A DNA stretch of 64,000 nt from contig CAZCHH010000011.1 of the NCBI GenBank assembly GCA_964498585.1, forward strand, positions 1 to 64,000. Reading direction: 5' to 3'. Positions within the stretch are counted from its first letter, which is position 1; each line of letters begins with the position of its first letter. This document shows positions 27,001-35,400 of the stretch, piece by piece. The notes beneath the pieces were generated by a model. That model worked only from the letters and a program-made list of their open reading frames with translations. It was not told the origin of the DNA and did not search any database. The position numbers and the translations under genes were made by a program. The stretch is from JAAYJM01 sp964498585. GTDB taxonomy: Bacteria; Bacteroidota; Ignavibacteria; Kapaibacteriales; UBA2268.

Positions 27001-28354
27001 CTATTGAAGTTCCTGTTTCTTCTAATGCAATAGTAGTAGCAAAAGTTGGGTCAGTAGAAACATTAATATTGTAGCCTGTTGCATTTGCACTTGCTTCCCA
27101 AGTTAATGTTGGATTAATTGAAACATTTATAGTTTCATTTATTGGTGAAACAAGAACTGGTGGAAGTGGTGGTTCAATTAAAGGAATAACACTACCATCA
27201 ACATAAGTAACAACGATTTCATCTAAATTGTCATTAGTAAACAAGCATTGTGGAATATTCCATGTTAAATCTGCTTGAGTTGTGCCAATATAAGTGAACT
27301 GTAAATTAAAAATAAGTGTTCCATTTGGAACATCAACTGCGGCTCCTCCGGTTGACCAAATATAAGCCATAACACCGGGATTACCTGTTTCAGATATTCC
27401 ACCTGGGAATAATGTCGTATTAACATTTGTAAATGAAGGATTACTTAATTTAGTAATATCGTAATTAATAAACATTGTAATACCATTTACTGCATAATCA
27501 ATCCCTGTAAATCCATCCATTGTAACTGGAATTACAACAACATCACCAGGAGTTGCTTCAACTGAACCGATTGTAACAGTAGGTTCTAAAGTTGGGCCTT
27601 GAATTGTTGTGAAATGCCATACTTCTGACCATACACTTATATTAGTTCCATCAGTAGCGTTAGCACGCCAATAATAATCTGTTAAATAATCTAATCCATT
27701 TAAATCAAAATTTGTATTTGTAATTCCACTTTCGTTAACAACAAACGTTGAAAAATCACTTAATGTAGATACTTGTAGTGTATAAGAAGTAGCACCTGCA
27801 GAAGCATTCCAACTAAGGTTTGGATTTGTTGGTACGTTTATTTGATTATTTATTGGTAAAGCTAAAACTGGTGGTAAAATGCTTACGATAGGAGAAACAC
27901 TACCATCAACATAAGTAACAACAATTTCATCTAAATTATCGTTTGTAAATAAACATTGAGCTGAATTCCAAGTAAGTTCTGTTGCAGAAGTTCCAATATA
28001 AGTAAGTTGTAAATTGAATATTAATGTACCATCTGGAACATCTACTGCAGCACCGCCAGTTGACCATATATAAGCCATAACACCTGGATTACCGACTTCA
28101 GATATTCCACCTGGAAACAATGTTGAATTTATATTTGTAAATGATGGGTTACTAAATTGAGTAACATCATAATTAATAAACATAGTAATTCCATTTACGG
28201 CATAATCAATGCCTGTAAATCCATCCATTGTAACAGGTACTGAAACAACATCTCCAGTATTTGCTTCTTCATTTCCTATGGTTACTGTAGGTAATGAATA
28301 AGATATATAGCTGCAAAATAACATTGCTAAAGCTAATATAAATATTTTTTTCAT
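21086..28354 (-). CDS. Giant T9SS-secreted scaffold-like protein with three cohesin-like modules and many FN3 domains
   Basis: A signal peptide occupies ~1-20. Three cohesin-like modules (~22-155, ~258-390, ~495-625; each opening TVTIG...GDVV-VPV-M and ending IVVTY-DG) alternate with FN3 domains. About ten further FN3 units follow, many with TYYWRVNA and SEWSEVW-FTT signatures. A ~120-residue domain (~1298-1418, GDWVGAY...CVGAIEW...WGDNDQT) is shared with two neighbouring proteins. More FN3-like units (~1450-2290) lead to a T9SS sorting domain (~2340-2422, IAPNPVKDVINF). It has no enzymatic motif. A site resembling AAGGA precedes the start. Cohesin modules bind dockerins, and the gene immediately upstream on the same strand ends in a dockerin-like domain. 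Large size and repeats make assembly errors possible. Confidence 0.88.
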   Translation of the reverse strand: MKKIFILALAMLFCSYISYSLPTVTIGNEEANTGDVVSVPVTMDGFTGIDYAVNGITMFINYDVTQFSNPSFTNINSTLFPGGISEVGNPGVMAYIWSTGGAAVDVPDGTLIFNLQLTYIGTSATELTWNSAQCLFTNDNLDEIVVTYVDGSVSPIVSILPPVLALPINNQINVPTNPNLSWNASAGATSYTLQVSTLSDFSTFVVNESGITNTNFDLNGLDYLTDYYWRANATDGTNISVWSEVWHFTTIQGPTLEPTVTIGSVEATPGDVVVIPVTMDGFTGIDYAVNGITMFINYDITKLSNPSFTNVNTTLFPGGISETGNPGVMAYIWSTGGAAVDVPNGTLIFNLQFTYIGTTQADLTWNIPQCLFTNDNLDEIVVTYVDGSVIPLIEPPLPPVLVSPINETINVSINPTLTWEASANATGYNINVSTDPTFATTIALEETGTSIDVLGLNSQTTYYWRVNAYNASGTSEWSTVWMFTTGQQFTGPTVTIGEVYANTGDVVVIPVQMYNFTGVDYAVNGITMFINYDVTKLSNPSFTDVNSTLFPGGISETGNPGVMAYIWSTGGAAVDVPPGTLIFNLQFTYIGATQADLTWNIPQCLFTNDNLDEIVVTYIDGFVSPSNPPEPPLPPVLVSPIDGSVDMPNPLEFTWMASEGATNYYIEFSDVEDFSNAWGEWTTETSYLEDFWYFGTTYYWRVKASNGLESDWSEVWDVTINEFGVPTLASPVNETIGIELIPTLSWETVLEADGYNIEVSTDPTFASAMPYQSQATSIQIDPLEYLTTYYWRVNAYDEYQTGEWSTVWMFTTVNVPILPPVLVSPLDGAAIDVNDIDFVWQAAENATTYNIEVSDDPTFATTIALQTSETTIQVPGLSWETTYYWRVNGFNTEYTSEWSEVWDFTTGETPVPPAPPVLVSPLNETIDIPVDVLTLDWNASIGADYYNIEYATNATFDNAVELETAETSIDIYNLEYLTTYYWRVNATNQNGTGDWSEVWMFTTAPFIPPAPVLIAPADGSIDLPLVVDFSWNASDGADSYYIEFAHNSDFTDPVWGAPVTTTTYQQEFEDYLGTYYWRVKAIAGEFNSVWSEVWSFTTQAEDIPAPVLVAPLNGATGILYTGTDLSWTIELPAIESYYEVATDNNFTNIEFSGWTELTTVFVGELQWETEYFWRVKAKSELMNESDWSEVWSFITQEIPVPEPPVLVSPVNGTIDVPPAVVELTWEEVGDTILYSIELAHDADFTDIGYSVTTVLTEYTFYNIEGLTPHYWRVKATNNLGGTSDWSEVWMFTTSEPNPFIWTINTGNNATVMVPYTATPTINTIPLTDGDWVGAYSPLGFCVGAIEWIVQPPPQTGNGITVWGDNDQTTITDGMIVGQTINYQLYKAETETYYPVNNVAYSEGNGIYAVNGYYVISEMSYTDSNYVPPVLLTSPYDGEVNVAIDPVAEFVWQAADNADMYNFELSTDPSFSYTIALQTAETGIEVPGLEENTVYYWRVNGFNDNYTGEWSEVWSFTTALPCEPPSIQARNLVFSNVTDNSIKVRWTRGNGENALVVAYPNGVDATPEQLTGYIANSEYGQGSMIGTGYVVYSGVGDRVTVTGLLGGHSYTFKVYEYNYTECIAYNLNNAANNPRNKSTLPPEPVIIPTTYKTDTGFEAVWTYNGEVDWFELYLYNDEGNLIEIYDVGDATSSFIDELTPATLYYYAVIANYGGSYSFSDVEPVLTLDVEPLTGPMNTVAQIGLLENTIDLTWEKPADAELSLVVAYTSDPTELPLDATEYLFNTDYSLAPALGDGKIVYIGTDNFTTVTGIELLEHYYFRVYAFNGGVIYQDTYPLNTHNYNTEAYGAADIWNIVLPAPVLLTPDNKWEEGFSTYWTYDVEIDYFELDVNGELFDLPYDLRDFDVDGLTPNTIYDVKIRAIYSDVVSDWSNIEQIRTLAVEPAQPTNLVFSNITDVSATLTWTKAIDAEKTLVLAHQLGLTGEPVDNFGYPAGNPAYGDDTQMIDGSFIVYNGTGNSFEFTNLIPSGVYYFELYAYNGEGILGDDILNSFNYNVVEPLLGELQTTVAPPTVAPTNVNFPIIGTTQMNVAWTPGDGTYSIVLAKNNSAPFLAPANGESYNANAQYGLGDVIGDAYVVYVGIESNITVTGLTEGTAYYFAVYTFNGIDNGTVYLDIPALGNETTKAPAPEPLGQDRVISFRNSQATQVSLTWILPTSNAGSYRIALVKEGAALDINDFPIDGMTYTANSTFGLGDQIGSAYVIYNAAPVPTIPNPLTVTGLNTGSTYHFRVFAYNSTEPGTENYNLNSAVFNPREKVAGSREAVAGDEYDGYEGNSLFNLSSIAPNPVKDVINFNMNVYDALPMSIEVYNSDGVRVLTVQEGTTMSIGEHSFSIPTGNISAGLYILKVSTGSSEFAIQSFIVMP
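26480..27900 (-). repeat. Tandem cohesin-FN3 coding repeat, period ~710 bp
   Basis: Nucleotide blocks encoding the cohesin end (starting near 26490, 27199 and 27903) recur at ~705-710-bp intervals. Units two and three are nearly identical over long stretches (for example the segment coding for LDEIVVTY and its flank), whereas the first is more diverged. This points to recent internal duplication. Confidence 0.75.
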
Positions 28355-28427
28355 ATTGTATTTCCTTATTAGTTATTAAAATTCCACTAATAGTAATTAT
28401 TACTATCTTTTATGTTGATAAATTAAA

Positions 28428-29405
28428 TTATAGTGGAGGAGTATAACTACCGTTTACATCACCACCACATAATGCTTTAATGTTCACATCTGTTTCATCA
28501 GCATTATCAATAACAACACTTGGTATTTCAAAAACCCAATCAGGAAGCGTCCATGCAGTAATATTGCCGCCTACTACTCTACGACCGATAAGAATAGCAT
28601 CTGTATTGTTAACAATATTATTGAATTGAACATCAGCAGCTTTTAACTGAATTCCGACAAGTTGAAATCCTTGATATGCAACAATATGTCTTTTTATAAA
28701 AATACCATCAGTATTATTTGAACCTCCCCAAGCTTTGTCTGTTGTAGCAACAATAGTATAAGAACCATTTTCTACATTTGCAAAACTATATGAACCATCA
28801 GCTTCAGTTGTAGTTTCAGCAATTACTAATTCGCCAGATACCAAAGCAACGTTTGTATTTGTCATAGGAGTATTTGCTGTATTTGCATAAGTGATAATAC
28901 CACTGATAGTGTATCCTGTGATGCCACCCTCGAAAGTCATAGAGCCGACAATCCAAATACCATTAAATAAATATTCACCAGTAGTATTGCTGCTACCACT
29001 TGCATAAACTACAGCAGTTGCATCATATACTTGTCCATCTTCTTGTCTCCAAAGACGATATTGAATAACTTCACCGCCGACTAATCCGTCAACAACTGGA
29101 GTTTGTTCATCATCGCCCCATACAGTCAATCCGTTTGCTAATTGTGGTGGCTGATTAAGCTCCCAAGCAACAGCACCAACACAAAAATCATTATCTGCGC
29201 CAAAACCACCAATCCAATCGCCTACTGCAATTGGTTCGTCATTGAAAGTTGGTGTATTAGCATAAGGGAAAATTACAGTACCGTTGTTAGCGGTAATAGA
29301 AGTCCATGTCCAATCCGGACTTTGAGCATCTGCTTGTGCAAAGACAAACAATAATGCTACACACAATGTTGCGATTCGTAAGTAACGCATATTTAAATAC
29401 CTCAT
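28428..29405 (-). CDS. Secreted dockerin-domain protein
   Basis: The signal peptide ~1-28 ends in AQADAQ. Residues ~31-158 are the ~120-residue domain shared with the 2422-aa and 2944-aa neighbours (VGDWIGGF, FCVGAVAW, VWGDDEQT). Residues ~165-222 form a prealbumin/CarboxypepD_reg-like beta-sandwich (TEADGSYSFANVENGSY). Residues ~224-325 look like a dockerin: two F-hand-type repeats (SNNTDGIFIKRHIV at ~229-242; D258...NNTDAILIGRRVV to ~278) and a terminal GGDVNGSY. There is no T9SS sorting domain. The start could also be the second ATG at 29390. It lies 73 bp upstream of the cohesin-bearing gene on the same strand with no terminator seen between them. Confidence 0.82.
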   Translation of the reverse strand: MRYLNMRYLRIATLCVALLFVFAQADAQSPDWTWTSITANNGTVIFPYANTPTFNDEPIAVGDWIGGFGADNDFCVGAVAWELNQPPQLANGLTVWGDDEQTPVVDGLVGGEVIQYRLWRQEDGQVYDATAVVYASGSSNTTGEYLFNGIWIVGSMTFEGGITGYTISGIITYANTANTPMTNTNVALVSGELVIAETTTEADGSYSFANVENGSYTIVATTDKAWGGSNNTDGIFIKRHIVAYQGFQLVGIQLKAADVQFNNIVNNTDAILIGRRVVGGNITAWTLPDWVFEIPSVVIDNADETDVNIKALCGGDVNGSYTPPL

Positions 29406-29472
29406 AATAGTGAGAAAAAAGTTAATTATTATTTATTTACATTATATATCATTAATTTTTTTTATCAAAATA

Positions 29473-29508
29473 CATTTTTGTAAAAATATATATTTTTTTG
29501 CAAAAATG
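29473..29508. promoter_or_regulatory. AT-rich inverted repeat upstream of the dockerin gene
   Basis: The arms CATTTTTG (29473-29480) and CAAAAATG (29501-29508) flank an AT-only centre, 68-103 bp upstream of the dockerin-protein start. It may be an operator or leader hairpin. In such AT-rich DNA this could be chance. Confidence 0.25.
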
Positions 29509-29616
29509 CAAATATATTTTATATTTTTATTTATTTCCTTCCTATTATGCTAAATCAAATATAAAAAAATTTCTAAAAATAAAAAAAAAATTGATAATTT
29601 ATTAAATTTTATTTCT

Positions 29617-32271
29617 CTATTCGTTTTCAGGATAATAGAAATCTACTGGATTTGTTATATATATTAAGTATCCCTCCCCAACTGATAAATATTCAATTTT
29701 ATTTAAAAATAGAGATGGAAAATACATTTTACCTTCATTATCCTTTACAATTAAAATATTATTATAAATAGAAGCAAAAGCTTCGTCAAGGTTCATTACG
29801 CTATTTCTAAGATAAGGAATATAGTTCCAACCTTGTTCTAAATGTATAAGAAAATTTTCTGGTAAAATTTTATCTCCCGTAATTTGTAAATCGACTGGTT
29901 GATTAAGAAAAACCTGATAAGCTTCATCACATTTCCATATCCCAATTTCATCGATACCCAAACTCGGATTATAAACAAAACCATTTGAGTTTTTAACAAC
30001 AACAGTATTTTGTCTGATTGGGAAAAATACCGCAGCTATAGCATTATTTCGTGGGAATATATTGCTCGAAATAGTATTCCACCCACTTTGTAAAGAAATT
30101 GTTAATGTATCAAATTCTTGAATATTGTTATAAAATTTTGCTACAAATCCATCAAGATAACCTTCAGCAAATTCCGGCTGACTCGAATAATTAAATGATA
30201 TTCCATCAGCACTTTGAGAACTACCAACAATTATAATATTATTCAATATATCTCTACATCCTGAATATACATATTCATCGAAATCACCGCCGTAATAAGT
30301 TCCCCAAGCCCTGTTGCCATTTGAAGTTAACTTAGCAATGAATCCATCGGTATTCAGCCCAAAACCAGCTAAATTTTCCTGATGAACTAAAGGAGTAGAA
30401 ATATTATTTTGACTTAATGTAAATCCACTAATAAATAGATCATTCAATGAATCATTACAAACAGAATATATACCGTCATAATCATTTCCACCATAATATG
30501 TTCCCCAAAGTCGCTCTCCTTCATTGCTAAATTTCGCAACAAAACCATCTTCAACGCCTGCTAATTCATCTTGAAAAGCTTCGCTTGAAGCAATACCAAT
30601 TTCACTGTTTGTTGTACCTGCAATTAATATATAATTCAAATCATCAACTTTGACAGAATTGCAAACATCATCAATTTCACCTCCATAATAAGTTGCCCAA
30701 ATCCTGCTTCCACTGGGATTAAATTTAGTTAAAAAACCATCAGAAAAACCACCAAATTCTTCCTGAAAAGAAGTTTCTGTGGCAATATTCATATAGCTGT
30801 TAGTTTGACCAGTAATAAAAATATTATTAAAAGAATCAGAAGCTATAGAAAGCCCTGAATCATAATCTTCATAGCCAAAATATGTTGACCAGTTTAATTG
30901 TCCATTTAAATTGAATTTAGCAATAAAAGCATCGCCATATCCCTGATATGTAGTTAAAAAAGCGTTGGGTGTTGCAATTGAATCAGTGCTGGCTGTATGA
31001 CCTGTAATTATTATGTTATTTGAAAAATCACATGCAACACCATTAGAGCAGTCATAATCAGAGCCACCGAAATAAGTTCCCCACAAGAAATCGCCATCAG
31101 AAGTAAATTTAGCCACATAAGCATCACCAAATCCACCATTATTTATTTCTTGCCAAACGCCGGGGGTAGCAATCCCATTTTCGCTCATCGTATAGCCAGT
31201 AATAACTACATTATTATTTGAATCGCAAGCTATACCATAGGCGCTATCGTGCTCTTCACCACCAAAATACGTTGACCAAATCAATTGTCCATTGCAGTCG
31301 AATTTCCTAATAAAAGCGTCAATAAATCCATTTATCTCACCTTGATAAGCACCTTGAGTCGCTATGTAATCTACGCTCGATGTTTCGCCAGCAGCATAAA
31401 TATTTCCGTTGCTATCAATTGTAACACCATAAGTATTATCTATATCGCTTCCACCAAGATAAGTTCCCCAAATTATTTGAGGGTCTATTACTAAATTCTT
31501 GCTTTTATCATAATTACTTACGATAAATCCGAAAGTATTTTGATTTATTCTCTTAAAATGTCCTTTAACTTTTGTTTTATTATCAGATAATAGATTATCA
31601 GTTATGTATGCTTCGGGAATTTCCTCTTGTATTGCACCAAGATAAGTATTAAAACTTACAGTTTTGTTATCTTTATTTAAAGTTATGTCTTCAATACCAT
31701 TTACTTTAATGATAATATCAGAAGGATTTCCGCCCGGCTTTACAATAAAATCATATTTTGGTTTGCCTTCATTATTGAAAGAAAATTTGATGTCAATATT
31801 GTTATATACATTTTTATAAATAATTTCAGAATATTTCGGTATTCTACTATAATTATTTTGTGAAATTGAATATACGATTTCTTCCGGATAATTAGAAGCA
31901 TCTTTATTTTCTAATGTAGGATAATTAGCACCGACCAATTCTAAATCAACTCTTGCGAATTGAATTGATTTTGTTATAAACTTATTATTTTTCAATGGCT
32001 TTTCAGTGTAATACTTATTACGAATTTTATTCTTTTCGAAAATATTGTCGATATCATTTATTACTTTGTAAAGTTCGAAGCTAATGCTGTTTTTCTTTAA
32101 TTGCAGTTTAAAATTATTAGATGAAAAATAATACAGAACATCCTCATTACAAGTATAGTTTTGGTTTTTCAATTGTCCTATATTCTTAGAATATTGAAAT
32201 GAGAAAGCATTAATATTTATGACAAATGCCGTAAACAACAGAATAATTAGATACTTATATAATTTTAACAT
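29617..32271 (-). CDS. Secreted SBBP-repeat beta-propeller protein with doubled C-terminal GW module
   Basis: The chosen ATG at 32271 gives an 884-residue protein beginning MLKLYKYLIILLFTAFV, a good signal peptide; an in-frame TTG at 32334 would add 21 residues and is less likely. Residues ~25-265 resemble the N-terminal domain commonly found before SBBP repeats (KNIGQLKNQN, NIDIKFSFNNEGKPKYDFIV). Seven SBBP repeats of ~55 residues follow, each opening W-TY-GG-D-D. The last ~160 residues hold two copies of a module (SGWNTIS...VVKNSNGFVYNPS and QGWNYIPYL...IVKDNEGKMYFPS) also found in the 2944-aa protein. Unusually for this block it has no T9SS sorting domain. Confidence 0.85.
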   Translation of the reverse strand: MLKLYKYLIILLFTAFVININAFSFQYSKNIGQLKNQNYTCNEDVLYYFSSNNFKLQLKKNSISFELYKVINDIDNIFEKNKIRNKYYTEKPLKNNKFITKSIQFARVDLELVGANYPTLENKDASNYPEEIVYSISQNNYSRIPKYSEIIYKNVYNNIDIKFSFNNEGKPKYDFIVKPGGNPSDIIIKVNGIEDITLNKDNKTVSFNTYLGAIQEEIPEAYITDNLLSDNKTKVKGHFKRINQNTFGFIVSNYDKSKNLVIDPQIIWGTYLGGSDIDNTYGVTIDSNGNIYAAGETSSVDYIATQGAYQGEINGFIDAFIRKFDCNGQLIWSTYFGGEEHDSAYGIACDSNNNVVITGYTMSENGIATPGVWQEINNGGFGDAYVAKFTSDGDFLWGTYFGGSDYDCSNGVACDFSNNIIITGHTASTDSIATPNAFLTTYQGYGDAFIAKFNLNGQLNWSTYFGYEDYDSGLSIASDSFNNIFITGQTNSYMNIATETSFQEEFGGFSDGFLTKFNPSGSRIWATYYGGEIDDVCNSVKVDDLNYILIAGTTNSEIGIASSEAFQDELAGVEDGFVAKFSNEGERLWGTYYGGNDYDGIYSVCNDSLNDLFISGFTLSQNNISTPLVHQENLAGFGLNTDGFIAKLTSNGNRAWGTYYGGDFDEYVYSGCRDILNNIIIVGSSQSADGISFNYSSQPEFAEGYLDGFVAKFYNNIQEFDTLTISLQSGWNTISSNIFPRNNAIAAVFFPIRQNTVVVKNSNGFVYNPSLGIDEIGIWKCDEAYQVFLNQPVDLQITGDKILPENFLIHLEQGWNYIPYLRNSVMNLDEAFASIYNNILIVKDNEGKMYFPSLFLNKIEYLSVGEGYLIYITNPVDFYYPENE

Positions 32272-32371
32272 ATAAATAAACCATAGAGTAAAATAAAATA
32301 TTGACAAATTTAAAAAAAAACGATAAAATATCAAAGAAACACTGATTAAATATATATATTTTTTTAAGGGG

Positions 32372-32401
32372 AAAAAAGGCAGTCCTATAATAGACTGCCT
32401 T
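32372..32401 (-). terminator. Rho-independent terminator of the 2944-aa gene
   Basis: A perfect 9-bp stem (AAGGCAGTC / GACTGCCTT) with an 8-nt loop is followed on the minus strand by a T-run, 19 bp past the stop codon. Confidence 0.9.
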
Positions 32402-32419
32402 TATTCATTATAATTCAAA

Positions 32420-35400
32420 TTACTTAACAATAAGCATTATTTGATTAACCTGTTGTGAACCGGAACGTAGAATTAAATTGTATGTTCCTGAAGTCAGATT
32501 AGAAGCATCGAAATTCAATGTATGAGTTCCGGCTTTAAAGTTTGCATCAGTAATATGAGCAACTTTTTGGCCATTCAAAGAATACAAGCTAATTTCGATA
32601 AATCCTTCATTTGGCAAGCTAAATTCAATAGTAGTATTAGTTGCGCAAGGATTTGGAAGATTCTTAATTGACATTTCACCGGTTGCTGCTTCATTTGCAA
32701 TATCAGCTTTAGCAAAATAAATAGCATTTTGAGCAAAAGTTACAAATTCTGGATGATTACCACTAACAAGCTCGTTAATCTGATTTAGATGAATATCAGA
32801 ATATTGATTGTTCTCTGGATTGTAACTCTTCACTGTTAAGAATTCACCTTCATACGCACCATCATTTTGTTCAGATATATTGTTATTTCCCCAAATGTTA
32901 ATAGCAGCAGAGCCATTTTCAATAACAGCAGAGCCAACTAATTCAGCTCTTGAGTTCCAAACACCAATTTCCTGTCCGTTAAAGCTAGTACTTAATTCAA
33001 GAATAAGAGTAGCATCGCTTCCAGTATTGTTTACACTTGGAACCAAGTATTTTGGTGATGGTGTAATATCATTAATTCCAGCTCTTGATTGAATAACATT
33101 ACTTGGATAAATCAATTCTTCAGTTGCAGAAAGGTAAAGATTATAACCACTTCCGGGAACCAAGTTGCCAATTGTATTGATATTGAACTGTGGAACATAA
33201 ATTCCACCTGTTCCATTTTTAGCAATAACAAGATTGTCATTAATAGTAGCAAATCCTGTTTGAGGTGCTATCGGATTATCTCGAATGTATGAGGTTAGGC
33301 GCCAACCCTGTTGCAAATATATTGAAGTGCTTGAAGGTTGAATCTTGGCACCTGTTAATTCAAGTTGTTGTGAAGATAGCATATAAACAAAGTAACCATG
33401 CCTAATATTCCAGTTATTAATTGTATTAATGTTCCATTGTGGTATATATTGCTGCCCTTGTCCATTTTTAACAATTTTTACATCTGTTACTATTGGAGCA
33501 AAAACATCTACCATATTTGGAGCAGCTGGATTAACATAGCTTGAAATCAGATTCCACCCATTAGCCAATGTTATTGTTTGAGTTGTAGTATTAATAACAT
33601 TTAAATTAGCAACAAGAGAAACTGCAGCAATTTGATAGTTATCTGGTCCTGAAGCAAAAGTTGCTTCGGCATAATAATAGTCTTTTGCTGTATTGTCCCA
33701 TACTTTAAAGTAATATGGTTCGCCAACAGTATAGCCATCTTTATTTGGAGTAGCTAAGTCATCGCCATAAACTGTTATTGGTAGTTCATAACCATCCCAA
33801 ATGCCATAGCCAGCGCAATTAAGAACTCCGTTATCATCGTAGAATAGACCAATTGCATCACCAGTTGCAATAGAACGTCCAGCTATTAACGACACTACAC
33901 CTGTTGGTATAATAACAGTTGAACTATTACCGGTTTCGGTAACTTCCCAAGGTGTTTCATCTTTGGCTAAGGTTCTGAATGTGAAAACATCTGACCAATC
34001 GCCAATAAATTCACCTTGCATCGCTCTTACTTTCCAATAATAATTCTGATTATTTAAAAGTATATTTTCAACGAAGTAATTATTAGTCGTTAATCCACTT
34101 TCGTTCACTATGGTATAACCAAAGTGTGAATATGGTGAAACCTGTAATTGATAAGTAACTCCATCGATTGCTTCCCAAACCAGCTCTGGATTGGTTAATT
34201 GTCTAATTGAGTTGTTTTCCGGACTAACTAATACAACTGGTCCAACAACTGTACTGAAACTAAATACTTCAGACCAGCCACTGAAATTAATATTATCATC
34301 GTCGAATGCCATTACTTTCCAGAAATATTCTGTATAAGGTTCTAAGACGCCTACATTATATTGGTTTCCATAAACATAACTATCGTCAACTAAAATATTA
34401 TTAAAGTTTGCATCAGTAGCCAATACTAAATTATATCTTGTTCCACTGGGTACTAAATCCCAAATTAAATCTGCATTGGGATAACTAACCCCTATTGCTC
34501 CGTTTTCTGGAGTAACAAGAGTTGGTTCATCAAGTTGAGTTAAAAATGTCCATGGAGTTGACCATTCGCTTATATTTCCATTTCCAGTATTCCTTGACCT
34601 AACTCTCCACATATACCAGGTGTTGTTTTCTAATTGAACGTTAGCACTTGTTAGAGCAGTACTTAAATCAAATACAGTTGTTTGGAATTCGTCAGAAGAA
34701 ACCTGAATCTGATATTGATTAGCATTGATTGAAGTATTCCAACTAAAATCAGCATTGACAGGTATTCCAATAGAACCGTCCATAGGAGTAGCTAAGGTAG
34801 GAGGAATCAATACTGTTGTAAAGTTCCATGTTTCTGACCAGTTTGTGAGATTTCCCCACATATCAGTTGCTCTAACTCTCCAATAATACTTTGTATTTAA
34901 TAAAAGTTCCGGTAATAAATATTCCAACTCAACAATCCCGTCTTGGTTAACTATTGTTGTTGTAAAGTCATTAGTTAATGATACTTGTATATTATAATAA
35001 GCAGCTCCATTTGTTTCAAGCCATGATAACAATGGGATTGTTGGAATACCAACAGCATTATTTTCAGGTTGAGCTAAAACTGGACTTGCAATTTGAGTTG
35101 TAAATGACCATATTTCAGACCATTCAGAAATATATTCTTCGTCTAATGATTCAGTAATAACTTTCCAATAATAAATAGTATTATTATTTAAAGCAAAAGA
35201 CATTTGATGTGAAGTTTGTTGAATATCATCAACAAATAATACTGGGTCAGTAAACTCTGGATTATCTGCTACCATTAAATCATATTGAACTAAATCAGCA
35301 GGACCAGCTGGCTGCCAGCTAAATGTCGGATAAAGAGGAACATTGACAGATAAATCTGTTGGTGCAACCAGAACTGGAGCTTGCAATGATTCAAATCCGA

